Assembly (NCBI GenBank): GCA_024276495.1
Contig: JAJRXC010000029.1
Span: 1-64,000, forward strand
Length of the DNA stretch: 64,000 bases
Direction: 5' to 3'
Source of the DNA: Actinomycetes bacterium
GTDB lineage: Bacteria; Actinomycetota; Acidimicrobiia; Acidimicrobiales; Aldehydirespiratoraceae
Positions within the stretch are counted from its first letter, which is position 1; every line of letters starts with the position of its first letter. Of this stretch, positions 1-7,013 are shown in pieces. Position numbers and translations under genes: made by a program. Under the pieces are notes generated by a model, which was not told the DNA's origin, searched no databases, and worked only from the letters and a program-made list of their open reading frames with translations.

Positions 1-328
1 GGAGCGCCGCCAACACCTCATCGGCGGTCAACCCCGTCGCCCCCGCCACCAACTCCACCAGCGGCCCCACCTCACCGGCCGCGCCACCCTGCGCGTCGAC
101 CAACGGATCCGCCATGTTCGTGATGTTGTCGACGATGCCGATGCCCACCCGGTCTCCGGCCACTCGCTCCTCGGTGAACGCGGGCCGGGCACCGTCGAGC
201 ACGTTCTGACCGGCGTCGAGCCTCGGGAACAGCTCGAGACCCCAGACGACGGCCAGGATCACCGCGCCGGCCACAACCACCACGAACCATGCAAACGTGT
301 TCGAGTTCCTGGTCGATCTGCTCACCAT
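1..328 (-). CDS. Membrane-anchored protein of unknown function (3' end off window)
   Basis: The frame opens with ATG at 328 and has no stop before the left edge, so about 109 residues are visible and the C-terminus is missing. Residues 13-31 form one hydrophobic N-terminal membrane segment. The remainder is soluble, alternating acidic and hydrophobic, and is predicted to lie outside the membrane. I do not recognise the family. It is the last visible gene of a minus-strand operon with two small membrane proteins and a DUF1059-type protein, 25 bases after the latter. Codon use fits its neighbours. The start is supported by frame and by the hydrophobic helix beginning right after it; the Shine-Dalgarno is weak (GAAAG). 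Confidence 0.7.
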   Translation of the reverse strand, partial: MVSRSTRNSNTFAWFVVVVAGAVILAVVWGLELFPRLDAGQNVLDGARPAFTEERVAGDRVGIGIVDNITNMADPLVDAQGGAAGEVGPLVELVAGATGLTADEVLAAL

Positions 329-353
329 CTCAGTTCTTTCGGGTCGCGGGTGG

Positions 354-530
354 CTATGTCTCGGTCACCGTCGAAAGCGCGTAGTTGACCAGCGTCTCGT
401 TGAGCTCGACCCCGTGGGCCTTGCTCGCATGCGCGGCGACCTTCTCGACGAGCTCTTCGGCCGTCTCTGCCCGTGTGACCGACTTACAGTCGGTGACGCC
501 GACGTGTACTCAACGAAATTCGAGTGTCAT
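354..530 (-). CDS. DUF1059-family small protein, probable selenoprotein (in-frame TGA at codon 7)
   Basis: Reading from ATG at 530 gives 58 residues if the TGA at 512-510 is decoded. The product begins MTLEFR, then the TGA, then VHVGVTDC, and goes on to TRAETAEELVEKVAAHASKAHG. This matches the DUF1059 pattern of Cys, D/H-V-G, a second Cys, a T-E-E-E-L-type helix and a terminal H-x-x-x-x-H-G. The TGA falls exactly where the family has its first conserved Cys. The ATG has a strong AAGGAG six bases upstream. No ATG, GTG or TTG lies between the TGA and the conserved core, so a shorter start cannot explain the gene. A hairpin at 494-478 has SECIS geometry. The alternative is a pseudogene or base error. 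DUF1059 proteins are uncharacterised; two Cys suggest a redox or metal role. It lies in an operon 19 bases after a membrane-protein gene. Confidence 0.75.
478..494 (-). promoter_or_regulatory. Candidate bacterial SECIS hairpin of the DUF1059 gene
   Basis: The transcript forms a perfect 6-bp stem, ACCGAC with GTCGGT, closing a five-base loop TGTAA. The loop starts 21 nt after the TGA. Known bacterial SECIS elements place the apical loop about 16-37 nt after UGA with a G in the first two loop positions; both hold here. The assignment is by geometry only. Confidence 0.55.
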
Positions 531-549
531 CCCGTGCTCCTTCGGATCT

Positions 550-813
550 TCAGGCGACCGACTCGTCGGACCGGCTCACATCGGCCACGAGGCCTTCGAG
601 TGCGTCCGCGACGGCGCCGAGATTGGCGTTGATGTTGCCGGTCAGCTCGTTGATCGGCTTCGTTTGATGGGCGATGGCCCTCACGCCGAACGTGATCTTG
701 CCCAGTTGATCGTTGGCATGGCGCAAGATGAAGATGATCCGGACGAGATAGCCGACGAGGGCGAGCACCGCGATTGCCACGAGGACGAGGGTGACGATCG
801 CGACGGCAGACAT
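550..813 (-). CDS. Small single-pass membrane protein, unknown function
   Basis: This encodes 87 residues. The N-terminus (about residues 2-30) is one long hydrophobic helix followed by RHANDQL. The rest is a soluble, probably helical tail with regularly spaced hydrophobics, consistent with a coiled coil, ending in an acidic SRSDESVA. I do not recognise the family. It starts 10 bases after the stop of the 82-residue membrane protein upstream and ends 19 bases before the DUF1059 gene, so it sits in the middle of a four-gene operon. The two small membrane proteins have the same layout (N-terminal helix, helical tail) and may form a complex; this is inference. Confidence 0.75.
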   Translation of the reverse strand: MSAVAIVTLVLVAIAVLALVGYLVRIIFILRHANDQLGKITFGVRAIAHQTKPINELTGNINANLGAVADALEGLVADVSRSDESVA

Positions 814-823
814 GTTTCTCCGA

Positions 824-1072
824 TCAGACCAGTCGACGCAGGGCAGTCACGTAGCGCACCGCCTCGCCGGTGACCTTCGCGACCTTCGCGTCGGTGTCGA
901 CCAGTTTCGAGACAGGGACCAGGTTCTCGGTGAGGAGCACCCCGTGTTCGAGGATGTCGTCGCTGTAGGCCTGGATCTCCAGGCCGGGCCGCACGACCCG
1001 GTTCGCGAGCAGGATGACCAGCGGGATGACGATCACCAGACCCACGAGGTTCGCCAACCACCACAGCCACAT
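824..1072 (-). CDS. Small single-pass membrane protein, unknown function; first gene of operon
   Basis: This encodes 82 residues. Residues 1-25 are Trp-rich and strongly hydrophobic (MWLWWLANLVGLVIVIPLV), a membrane anchor. The tail resembles that of the next gene: hydrophobics at helical spacing, and a VSKLVDTDAKV stretch. A GAGGGGG Shine-Dalgarno precedes the ATG. It is the promoter-proximal gene of the minus-strand operon that includes the probable DUF1059 selenoprotein, and is divergent from the CooC-like ATPase gene. No family recognised. Confidence 0.7.
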   Translation of the reverse strand: MWLWWLANLVGLVIVIPLVILLANRVVRPGLEIQAYSDDILEHGVLLTENLVPVSKLVDTDAKVAKVTGEAVRYVTALRRLV

Positions 1073-1234
1073 TGAACAACACCCCCTCGGCGTCTACGCT
1101 CGTGTTCCACGCTCGCAGAGCGGTCGTGCAAGACGTTTCGACTTCGCAACACCGTAGTCCATGTGCTAGATGTTGTCGACACCTAGTCTCTCCGGCTGGG
1201 TTGGCGGCAACGCACCCGACCAGCGAGGGCCCAG
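1073..1234. promoter_or_regulatory. Divergent control region, small-membrane-protein operon / CooC-like gene
   Basis: These 162 bases separate two divergent starts and must hold both promoters. A GTTGTCGACAC stretch contains the palindrome TGTCGACA (near 1168-1175). I see no clear -35/-10 pair and assign no regulator. Confidence 0.35.
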
Positions 1235-2002
1235 ATGAAAATCGGAGTAGTCGGCAAGGGCGGGGTGGGCAAAACGACGATCTCGTCGATGGTTTGTGCC
1301 TCCTACGCCAGGCGTGGACGCCGGGTGATCGCGGTCGACACGGACTCCAACCCGAATCTGGGGATCTCGCTCGGCCTGAGCGTCGAACAGACCGAGGCCC
1401 TCCAGGTCCTACCGAGATCCGTGATCGTCGGAGAACGAGGCGACCTCACGGTGGATGAGCTGATCGACGACTATGGCGCGCCCACCCCGCTCGGCCCGAC
1501 GGTGATGTCGGCGCTGCGGGTCACCGAGGCCGCAGCCGGGTGCACCTGCGGTGGTCACGCGACGGTGCGAAGCCTCCTCGGCGAAGCCATGGAGCAACAC
1601 GCCGACATCACCCTCATCGACATGGAAGCCGGGATCGAACACCTCAGCCGATCCGGGGGCACGCTGGCCCACGCCGACGTCTTGTTGATGGTGATGGAGG
1701 CGACGGTGAAATCGGTGATCACGGCCGCCCGGACGATCGCGCTGGCCGACGAGCTCGGAATCCCGCACTGCGTCGGCGTCGGGAACAAGGCCCGCCTCCC
1801 CGAGGACCGGGCCGTGTTCGAGCAACTGTGCGAGGAGTACGAGGTTCCTCTGCTCGCGATCGTCCCGCACGATGCCGGCGTCGTCGATGCCGACCGGGGC
1901 GGTCACGCGCTGTCCCCCGATGCCGGCGGCCCGGCCTGGGCCGAGATCGACCGACTCCTCGACCACGTCGATCAGCTGCTGGGTTCGAACGCTCCGGCGT
2001 AG
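1235..2002 (+). CDS. CooC-like nickel-enzyme maturation ATPase (MinD/ParA superfamily)
   Basis: This is a 255-residue cytosolic P-loop ATPase. The N-terminal KGGVGKT is the deviant Walker A of the SIMIBI class. DTDSNPN is the Walker A-prime region and LIDMEAGIEHL the Walker B/switch II region. Two nearby Cys (GCTCGGHATVRSLLGE, about residues 103-118) match the region where CooC proteins carry metal-binding Cys. CooC supports nickel insertion into carbon monoxide dehydrogenase. No CODH gene is visible, so the client is unknown; hypF next door suggests a [NiFe] hydrogenase instead. It is followed after 6 bases by a LuxR-type regulator gene, probably in the same transcript. It could alternatively be another ParA/MinD-like protein. 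Confidence 0.75.
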   Translation: MKIGVVGKGGVGKTTISSMVCASYARRGRRVIAVDTDSNPNLGISLGLSVEQTEALQVLPRSVIVGERGDLTVDELIDDYGAPTPLGPTVMSALRVTEAAAGCTCGGHATVRSLLGEAMEQHADITLIDMEAGIEHLSRSGGTLAHADVLLMVMEATVKSVITAARTIALADELGIPHCVGVGNKARLPEDRAVFEQLCEEYEVPLLAIVPHDAGVVDADRGGHALSPDAGGPAWAEIDRLLDHVDQLLGSNAPA

Positions 2003-2008
2003 AACCCG

Positions 2009-2644
2009 ATGAGTACCGGAGCCGAAGGTGTGACCGCGCCGATCGACATCGTCATCGTGGACAAGAGTCCGCTGGTCACCGAGGGTCTGCGTGCCTTTTT
2101 CCGGGCGGACGGGCGAATCGGGGAGATCGCCGTCGCGGCCGGTGTCGACGAGTTCTTCGCCATCTCCACGAAGCGGGCCTTCGATGTCGCCGTGACCGGC
2201 TGGGTGCTCGGGGCCGACTCCGGGAGCCGGATACTCGAAGCGGTGGCCGATCGCGACGACGGCCCGCGAGTGGTCGTCTACACGGGCGCCCCCGCGGCCA
2301 ACATTCCCCACACCGTGATGGCCTTGGGGGGCGCGGCGTTCTGTTCGAAGACCGAACCGCCGGCCCGCCTCATCGAGATCGTCGTCGAGGTGGCTCGCGG
2401 GCAGATGGTGTTCCCGTTTCTCGAGGTACGTCGATGGAGAAGTGATCGGCTGAGCACGCTGACCCCACGGGAGATGGCCTTCGTCGCCGCGCTCGCCGAC
2501 GGGCACAGCAACAAGTCGCTGGCGGCCGAGTTCGGGGTCACGGTCAACACCGTCAAGTTCCATCTCCGCAATGCCTACGCCAAGCTCGATGCCCGCAACC
2601 GGGCCCAGGCGGTCGCCGTTTTCCTCCAGTCAGAGGGTGGGTGA
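2009..2644 (+). CDS. LuxR-type regulator with degenerate receiver domain
   Basis: This encodes 211 residues in two domains. Residues about 12-130 have the fold pattern of a receiver (IDIVIVDKSPLVTEGLRAFF). The usual phospho-acceptor Asp after the third strand is absent: the site reads VAVTGWVLG. Residues about 145-205 form a LuxR/NarL helix-turn-helix beginning LTPREMAFVAALADGHSNK. The protein is likely a DNA-binding regulator that does not depend on Asp phosphorylation. It follows the CooC-like gene by 6 bases and its 3' end overlaps the convergent hypF by 15 bases. It may control the nickel-enzyme maturation genes; that is inferred from position only. Confidence 0.85.
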   Translation: MSTGAEGVTAPIDIVIVDKSPLVTEGLRAFFRADGRIGEIAVAAGVDEFFAISTKRAFDVAVTGWVLGADSGSRILEAVADRDDGPRVVVYTGAPAANIPHTVMALGGAAFCSKTEPPARLIEIVVEVARGQMVFPFLEVRRWRSDRLSTLTPREMAFVAALADGHSNKSLAAEFGVTVNTVKFHLRNAYAKLDARNRAQAVAVFLQSEGG

Positions 2645-4933
2645 CGTGACGGCACCGGCCTGATCTCGGGCCGCGGCGATCGCAGCCTGACCGAGGCTGA
2701 CTCCCCCGTCGTTCGGGGGAACCCGTCGATGACGCAACACCCGAAATCCGTGCACGTCGAGCCCGGTGACGACACTTGTCGTCAGCACTCGGTTCATGAA
2801 CACCCCACCGGAGAGCGCGACCGTCGACGGACCTCCGCCCTCCCGGATCCGAACGCACGCCGCGATCACCGTGCCGGCGACGCCGGCGTGGAAACGGGCC
2901 GCGATTCGTCGGACCCCGATCCCGGCGCGGAGATCGGCGAGCGCGGCGGCGAAGAGCTCACCGCCCCGGATCGAGAACGTCTCGTAGCCGTCGAACGACG
3001 CCGCGTAGGCGCCCCGTTCGTGCGAGTCGACCATCTGCTCGAGCTCGACGGCGGCCTGGCCCTCGTAGTTGACCGTGTCGCGGACACCGAGCAGCGCGGC
3101 AACGGCGTCGAAGAGCCGGCCGGCACTCGAGGTGGTCGGCCCGGCGAGCGCCGACCGGGACAACGCGACGATGTCGGCCCATCGCGGTTGTCGGCGGATC
3201 AGATCGACATCGGTGGCCTCGGCCTCTCCGGCCGCGATGAGGTAGGCGGCCGCCATCCGCCAGGGCTCACGCATCGCGGCGTCACCACCCAGCAGCGGCC
3301 GCGGCTCGAAAGAGGCGACTCGCTCGAAGTCGACGAGATCCGCCACCAGGAACTCGCCGCCCCACAAGGTGTGGTCCGAGCCGTAGCCGAGCCCGTCGAA
3401 CGCCACACCGATCACCGGTTCGTGATGTTCGTTGTCGACCATGCATGCCGCGATGTGGGCGTGATGATGTTGAACCGGGACGAGATCGACGCCTCGCAAC
3501 CGCTGGGCGAAAGCCGTGGACAGGTAGTCCGGGTGCAGGTCGTGGGCGACGAGCCGCGGCGTCATGCGGAAGAGCCGCTCGAAGTGTTCGACGGCGTCGA
3601 GGTAGGAGTCGTGTGTCTCGATGTTCTTCAGGTCGCCGATGTGGTGCGACACCACCGCACGATCACCGTGTGCGACGGTGATCGTGTTCTTGAGCTCGGC
3701 CCCGCAGGCGAGAATCGGCCGCCGGGCCTCGACGGGCAGCCGGATCGCCGTCGGCACGTACCCCCGCGAGCGGCGCAGCATCATCGGCTCGCCGGCAACG
3801 ACCCGGACGACCGAATCGTCGGTGCGGGTGCGAATCGGCCGATCGTGGACCAAGAACGCGTCCGCGATTCCCGACAACCGGTCAAGGGCCTCGTCGTCTC
3901 GGAACGCGATCGGTTCGTCGCTGACGTTGGCGCTGGTGAGAACGATCGGTTCGCCCGTCGCCGCCATGATCAGTGTGTGAAGAGGTGTGTACGGCAGCAT
4001 CACGCCCAGTTCGCCGGTGTGAGGGGCGACCGCCGACGCGAGACCGCTGTCGACGCGTCGGGGCATGACGACGATGGGTCGGGCGGCGTCGCGAAGCAGC
4101 GCCTTCGCGACGCCGTCGACGGCACACAGCGCGCTCGCCCCGTCCAGGTCGGGAACCATCACGGCGAAGGGCTTGTCGTCTCGCCGCTTGCGGGTCCGCA
4201 GCGCCCCCACGGCCTCGTCGGACCGTGCCCGGGCGGCGAGGTGGTACCCGCCGAGGCCCTTCATGGCGACGATCTTGTCCGCGAGGAGAAGTGCGGCGGC
4301 CCCACCGACGGGATCCGAACCGAGGGACCGGCCGGCCCGGTCGACCAACGAGAGCGTCGGCCCACAGGCCGGACAACAGATGGGCTGGGCGTGGAAACGT
4401 CGATCGGAGGGATCGGAGTACTCGGCCCGACACGCCGGACACATCTCGAATGACGACATCGTCGTGCGGGCCCGGTCGTAGGGCACGTTTTCGACGATCG
4501 TGAATCGAGGACCACAATTCGTGCAGTTGGTGAAGGCGTAGCCGAAACGACGCCCATCGGGATCCGCGATCTCCGCGAGGCATTCGGGGCAGGTCGCGGC
4601 GTCGGGGGTCACCCGCACCGGCTCGCGGCCGCCGCGCTCGCTCGCGACGATCTCGAAGCCCGAACGCCCGACGGGTTCGATGTCGACGGTTTCGATCGTC
4701 TGGACGACCGCGAGCGCCGGGGTTTCCCGATCGAGCGCGACGCGGAGCTCGTCGAGTCGCTCCCGCGGGCCCTCGACCTCGATGACGACCGCCGCGCCGA
4801 CGTTCCTGACCCAGCCGCCGAGGCCCAGCCGAGTCGCGACCCCGTGCACGAACGGGCGGAACCCCACGCCCTGCACCGTTCCACGAACGGTCAGCGATCG
4901 AGCCTGGATCGACCGAGGCGGACCGGTGGTCAC
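2630..4933 (-). CDS. hypF: Carbamoyltransferase HypF, [NiFe]-hydrogenase maturation
   Basis: This 767-residue protein has all HypF parts in order. An acylphosphatase domain carries GTVQGVGFRPFV at residues 18-29. Two zinc fingers follow (C115/C118 with C137/C140, and C165/C168 with C187/C190). Next come a YrdC-like domain and a Kae1-like C-terminal domain with QHHHAHIAA. HypF uses carbamoyl phosphate and ATP to make the thiocarboxamide on HypE that becomes the cyanide ligands of [NiFe] hydrogenases. The start is GTG at 4933; length is typical of the family. No hydrogenase structural gene or other hyp gene is visible here, so the rest of the set must lie outside the window. It is 147 bases downstream of the methyltransferase gene on the same strand. 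Confidence 0.95.
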   Translation of the reverse strand: MTTGPPRSIQARSLTVRGTVQGVGFRPFVHGVATRLGLGGWVRNVGAAVVIEVEGPRERLDELRVALDRETPALAVVQTIETVDIEPVGRSGFEIVASERGGREPVRVTPDAATCPECLAEIADPDGRRFGYAFTNCTNCGPRFTIVENVPYDRARTTMSSFEMCPACRAEYSDPSDRRFHAQPICCPACGPTLSLVDRAGRSLGSDPVGGAAALLLADKIVAMKGLGGYHLAARARSDEAVGALRTRKRRDDKPFAVMVPDLDGASALCAVDGVAKALLRDAARPIVVMPRRVDSGLASAVAPHTGELGVMLPYTPLHTLIMAATGEPIVLTSANVSDEPIAFRDDEALDRLSGIADAFLVHDRPIRTRTDDSVVRVVAGEPMMLRRSRGYVPTAIRLPVEARRPILACGAELKNTITVAHGDRAVVSHHIGDLKNIETHDSYLDAVEHFERLFRMTPRLVAHDLHPDYLSTAFAQRLRGVDLVPVQHHHAHIAACMVDNEHHEPVIGVAFDGLGYGSDHTLWGGEFLVADLVDFERVASFEPRPLLGGDAAMREPWRMAAAYLIAAGEAEATDVDLIRRQPRWADIVALSRSALAGPTTSSAGRLFDAVAALLGVRDTVNYEGQAAVELEQMVDSHERGAYAASFDGYETFSIRGGELFAAALADLRAGIGVRRIAARFHAGVAGTVIAACVRIREGGGPSTVALSGGVFMNRVLTTSVVTGLDVHGFRVLRHRRVPPNDGGVSLGQAAIAAARDQAGAVTSPTL

Positions 4934-5080
4934 GAGCCGGATCGATCAGCGACAACGGAGGTCATGCACGGCAGTCTGCCGCGACCCATCACGGGACGTG
5001 CCGACAAGTGCCCGCGGGTCCGCCGCGCCCGAAGCCGGACGCGCGGAGTCTCGACGAACCTCGACGCGGCCGATCGACGG

Positions 5081-5860
5081 CTACTGCGTGTCCCACCAGA
5101 TGATGACGCGCTCGGTCGGAAACGATGTCGTCTTGGCAAACTCCGCGACTTCCGGTTCGCGGTCGGCCGGTAGGCAGAGCTGTCTCGTCCAGAACGCGGC
5201 CGCGACCGGCGCCGCCCGCTCCGCGTCTCGTTCGGTCGCACGTGACTCCTCCACCTGCACCTCGAAACCAGCGTGCTCCAACACCTCGGCGGCCAGGAAC
5301 GCGGTCGGCCCGGATGGCCTGTCGATGCCCCAGAAGTGTTTCCACATCGACGCCCGATTCGTCTGCGGATGGTCCGCCGTGATCTCGAAGACCACACGTC
5401 GCCGCGCATGGGAGTGCGCCGCGCCGGCGAACGCCGCCAGGTCGGACACGTTGTAGAGCACGTTGTTCGACACGACGACGTCTGCGATCGGCACACTCCC
5501 GGCGATCTCCGGCCATGATCCGGTCACCGTCTCGCAGGGAATGCCTCGTTCCGCGGCCGTGGACGCGAAGGCGGCGGTCATGTCCGCTTGGCGGTCCGTG
5601 CCGATCAGAGCGGTTGCCGGTGGTACCAGCGCAAAGCCGGCTGCTCCACCACCGCAGCCCACGTCGAGGACGGTCCCGCCCCCGCCGAGGGCTTCCGCAG
5701 CCCGCTCACCCGATCGCGACAACGGAAACTTCCCGGCCGGAGGCGCGGCGAACATCTCAGAGGGGAAGACGAACGGCCGCTGCGGGGCTGACGCAAGGAT
5801 GTGGGCCGGGACCTCCCAGCCGGCCAGCTCCGACGCCCACTGCTTCGCAGCGTCGGTCAT
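5081..5860 (-). CDS. SAM-dependent class I methyltransferase
   Basis: This encodes 259 residues. Motif I of class I methyltransferases is clear (VLDVGCGGGAAGFAL, about residues 64-78), followed by an acidic residue at the end of strand 2 (LIGTDRQADM). VVVSNNVLYNV is motif IV. The substrate cannot be read from the sequence. Its ATG overlaps the stop of the DsrE-like selenoprotein gene (ATGA), so the two are translationally coupled. It is the sixth gene of a run that starts with an ABC solute-binding protein. Context suggests it acts on something imported by that transporter, or with the DsrE protein; this is inference. Confidence 0.85.
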   Translation of the reverse strand: MTDAAKQWASELAGWEVPAHILASAPQRPFVFPSEMFAAPPAGKFPLSRSGERAAEALGGGGTVLDVGCGGGAAGFALVPPATALIGTDRQADMTAAFASTAAERGIPCETVTGSWPEIAGSVPIADVVVSNNVLYNVSDLAAFAGAAHSHARRRVVFEITADHPQTNRASMWKHFWGIDRPSGPTAFLAAEVLEHAGFEVQVEESRATERDAERAAPVAAAFWTRQLCLPADREPEVAEFAKTTSFPTERVIIWWDTQ

Positions 5861-6225
5861 GATCCGAGGTAGATGAACTCGGCTTCGTCGTTGGCGACCT
5901 CGAGCATGATGTCTGCGAGCTTACGAAGCCTGCCACCGACCGATGCGACCATGTCGTCTGAAACCGCACGGGCTTCGGTACAACCCGGTCAAAACGTGAA
6001 ATCTCCCGGCCCGCCCTTCGCAGCCTTCATTCTCGCGCGGATGTCGTTGCCCACCTCGTTGTCGGGGAAGACATCCGGGTTGGCGGCCAACACGGCCGGC
6101 CCGGCCAGACGGATCTCGGTCTTGATCCCCTTCTCTTCGGCCGCCGCGGCAAAGCGGTAGGCCGTGATGAACGGTTTCAGGTTCTCGTTCGGGTCGGCGT
6201 TGGTGAAGAAGATGAGCTTTTTCAA
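5857..6225 (-). CDS. DsrE-like selenoprotein with U-P-G-C redox motif
   Basis: Translation from TTG at 6225 runs 78 residues to a TGA at 5991-5989 and then continues in frame for 43 more (PGCTEARAVSDDMV... ending EFIYLGS), 122 residues in total. The N-terminus KKLIFFTNADPNENL is DsrE/DsrF-like. The TGA replaces the first Cys of the family's C-x-x-C, giving U-P-G-C. The real stop overlaps the methyltransferase ATG as ATGA, as do neighbouring junctions; the TTG start likewise overlaps the upstream ABC ATPase stop (TTGA). Without readthrough the gene would end about 130 bases short of the next start. A SECIS-like hairpin lies at 5976-5960. Sec-containing DsrE-like proteins are known from metagenomic selenoproteome surveys. 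It is probably a cytosolic thiol/selenol redox or sulfur-handling protein. Confidence 0.88.
5960..5976 (-). promoter_or_regulatory. Candidate bacterial SECIS hairpin of the DsrE-like gene
   Basis: A 6-bp stem, GAAGCC with GGTTTC (one G-U pair), closes the loop CGTGC. The loop begins 18 nt after the TGA and has G at position 2. Stem length, loop size and G position equal those of the hairpin in the DUF1059 gene. A competing pairing (CGGGTT with AGCCCG) places its loop only 7 nt after the TGA, too near for a SECIS. Confidence 0.6.
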
Positions 6226-7013
6226 GGTGTTCCCTTTTGTTGATCGACGGTTTGTCGAGTGACGGCTGCGAGCAGCGCCTTGGTTGCCGGATGTGCCGGA
6301 TCGCCGATGATCGTCTCGCCGGGACCCATCTCGACGATCCGCCCCGCATCCATGACGGCGATGGTGTCGCCCACGTATCGGGCCATGGCCAAGTCGTGGG
6401 TGATGTACAAGATGGCGGTGTTGTTGGCCTCCTGCAAGCGGGACAGTAGTTCGATCATGACCCCACGCAGCGACGCGTCGAGCATCGACGTCGGTTCATC
6501 CGCGACGACGAGCTCCGGTTTGGCGACCAGCGCCCGAGCAAGGGCAACTCGTTGACGTTGACCGCCCGACAGCGCATCGGGGTACCGCCTCCCGAGCTCG
6601 ATCGGCAACCCGACCTCCACGAGCGCGCCGTTCACGAGCTCCGCGCGCGCCGATGCCGGCACGCGTTCGATCGCCAGCGACTCACCGACGAGTCGTTCGA
6701 CGGTCATTCCCGGATGCAGCGACTGATACGGGTTCTGGAAGATCATGTGAACTCGTCGGCGCAGCTTGCGGAGCTCTCGGCGTGAAACGGTGCTCAGATC
6801 CTGCCCGTCGACCGACACCGTGCCCGTTGTCGGAGCAACGAGGCCGAGTGCCACTTTCGCGACCGTCGACTTTCCGGCACCACTCCGGCCCACGAGCGCC
6901 AACCGCTCCCCCCGATTCATGGAGAACGAGACATCGGCAGTGGCCACGACCGGGGGTTTTCGCCGGCTTCGAAATGTCACGCCGACGTCCTTCATCTCGA
7001 GCACGGGCGTCAT
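6222..7013 (-). CDS. ABC transporter ATPase, peptide/nickel (OppF/DppF) type
   Basis: This encodes 263 residues, with ATG at 7013 chosen because it overlaps the upstream stop (ATGA). Walker A is GRSGAGKST, the signature is LSGGQRQRVALARAL, and Walker B is LVVADEPTSMLDA. The C-terminus carries the DPAHPATKALLAAV segment typical of peptide/nickel importers of this class. It supplies the second ATPase of the importer; the first is fused to a permease in the gene upstream. Its stop overlaps the start of the DsrE-like selenoprotein gene by 4 bases (TTGA). Cytosolic face of the membrane. Confidence 0.93.
   Translation of the reverse strand: MTPVLEMKDVGVTFRSRRKPPVVATADVSFSMNRGERLALVGRSGAGKSTVAKVALGLVAPTTGTVSVDGQDLSTVSRRELRKLRRRVHMIFQNPYQSLHPGMTVERLVGESLAIERVPASARAELVNGALVEVGLPIELGRRYPDALSGGQRQRVALARALVAKPELVVADEPTSMLDASLRGVMIELLSRLQEANNTAILYITHDLAMARYVGDTIAVMDAGRIVEMGPGETIIGDPAHPATKALLAAVTRQTVDQQKGTP

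Noticed and set aside
2729-4453. A 574-codon plus-strand frame antisense to hypF
   Set aside because: Shadow of hypF; no recognisable motif.
5966-5988. Alternative hairpin CGGGTT/AGCCCG right after the DsrE TGA
   Set aside because: Its loop would lie only 7 nt after the TGA, too close for a bacterial SECIS; the GAAGCC/GGTTTC stem fits better.
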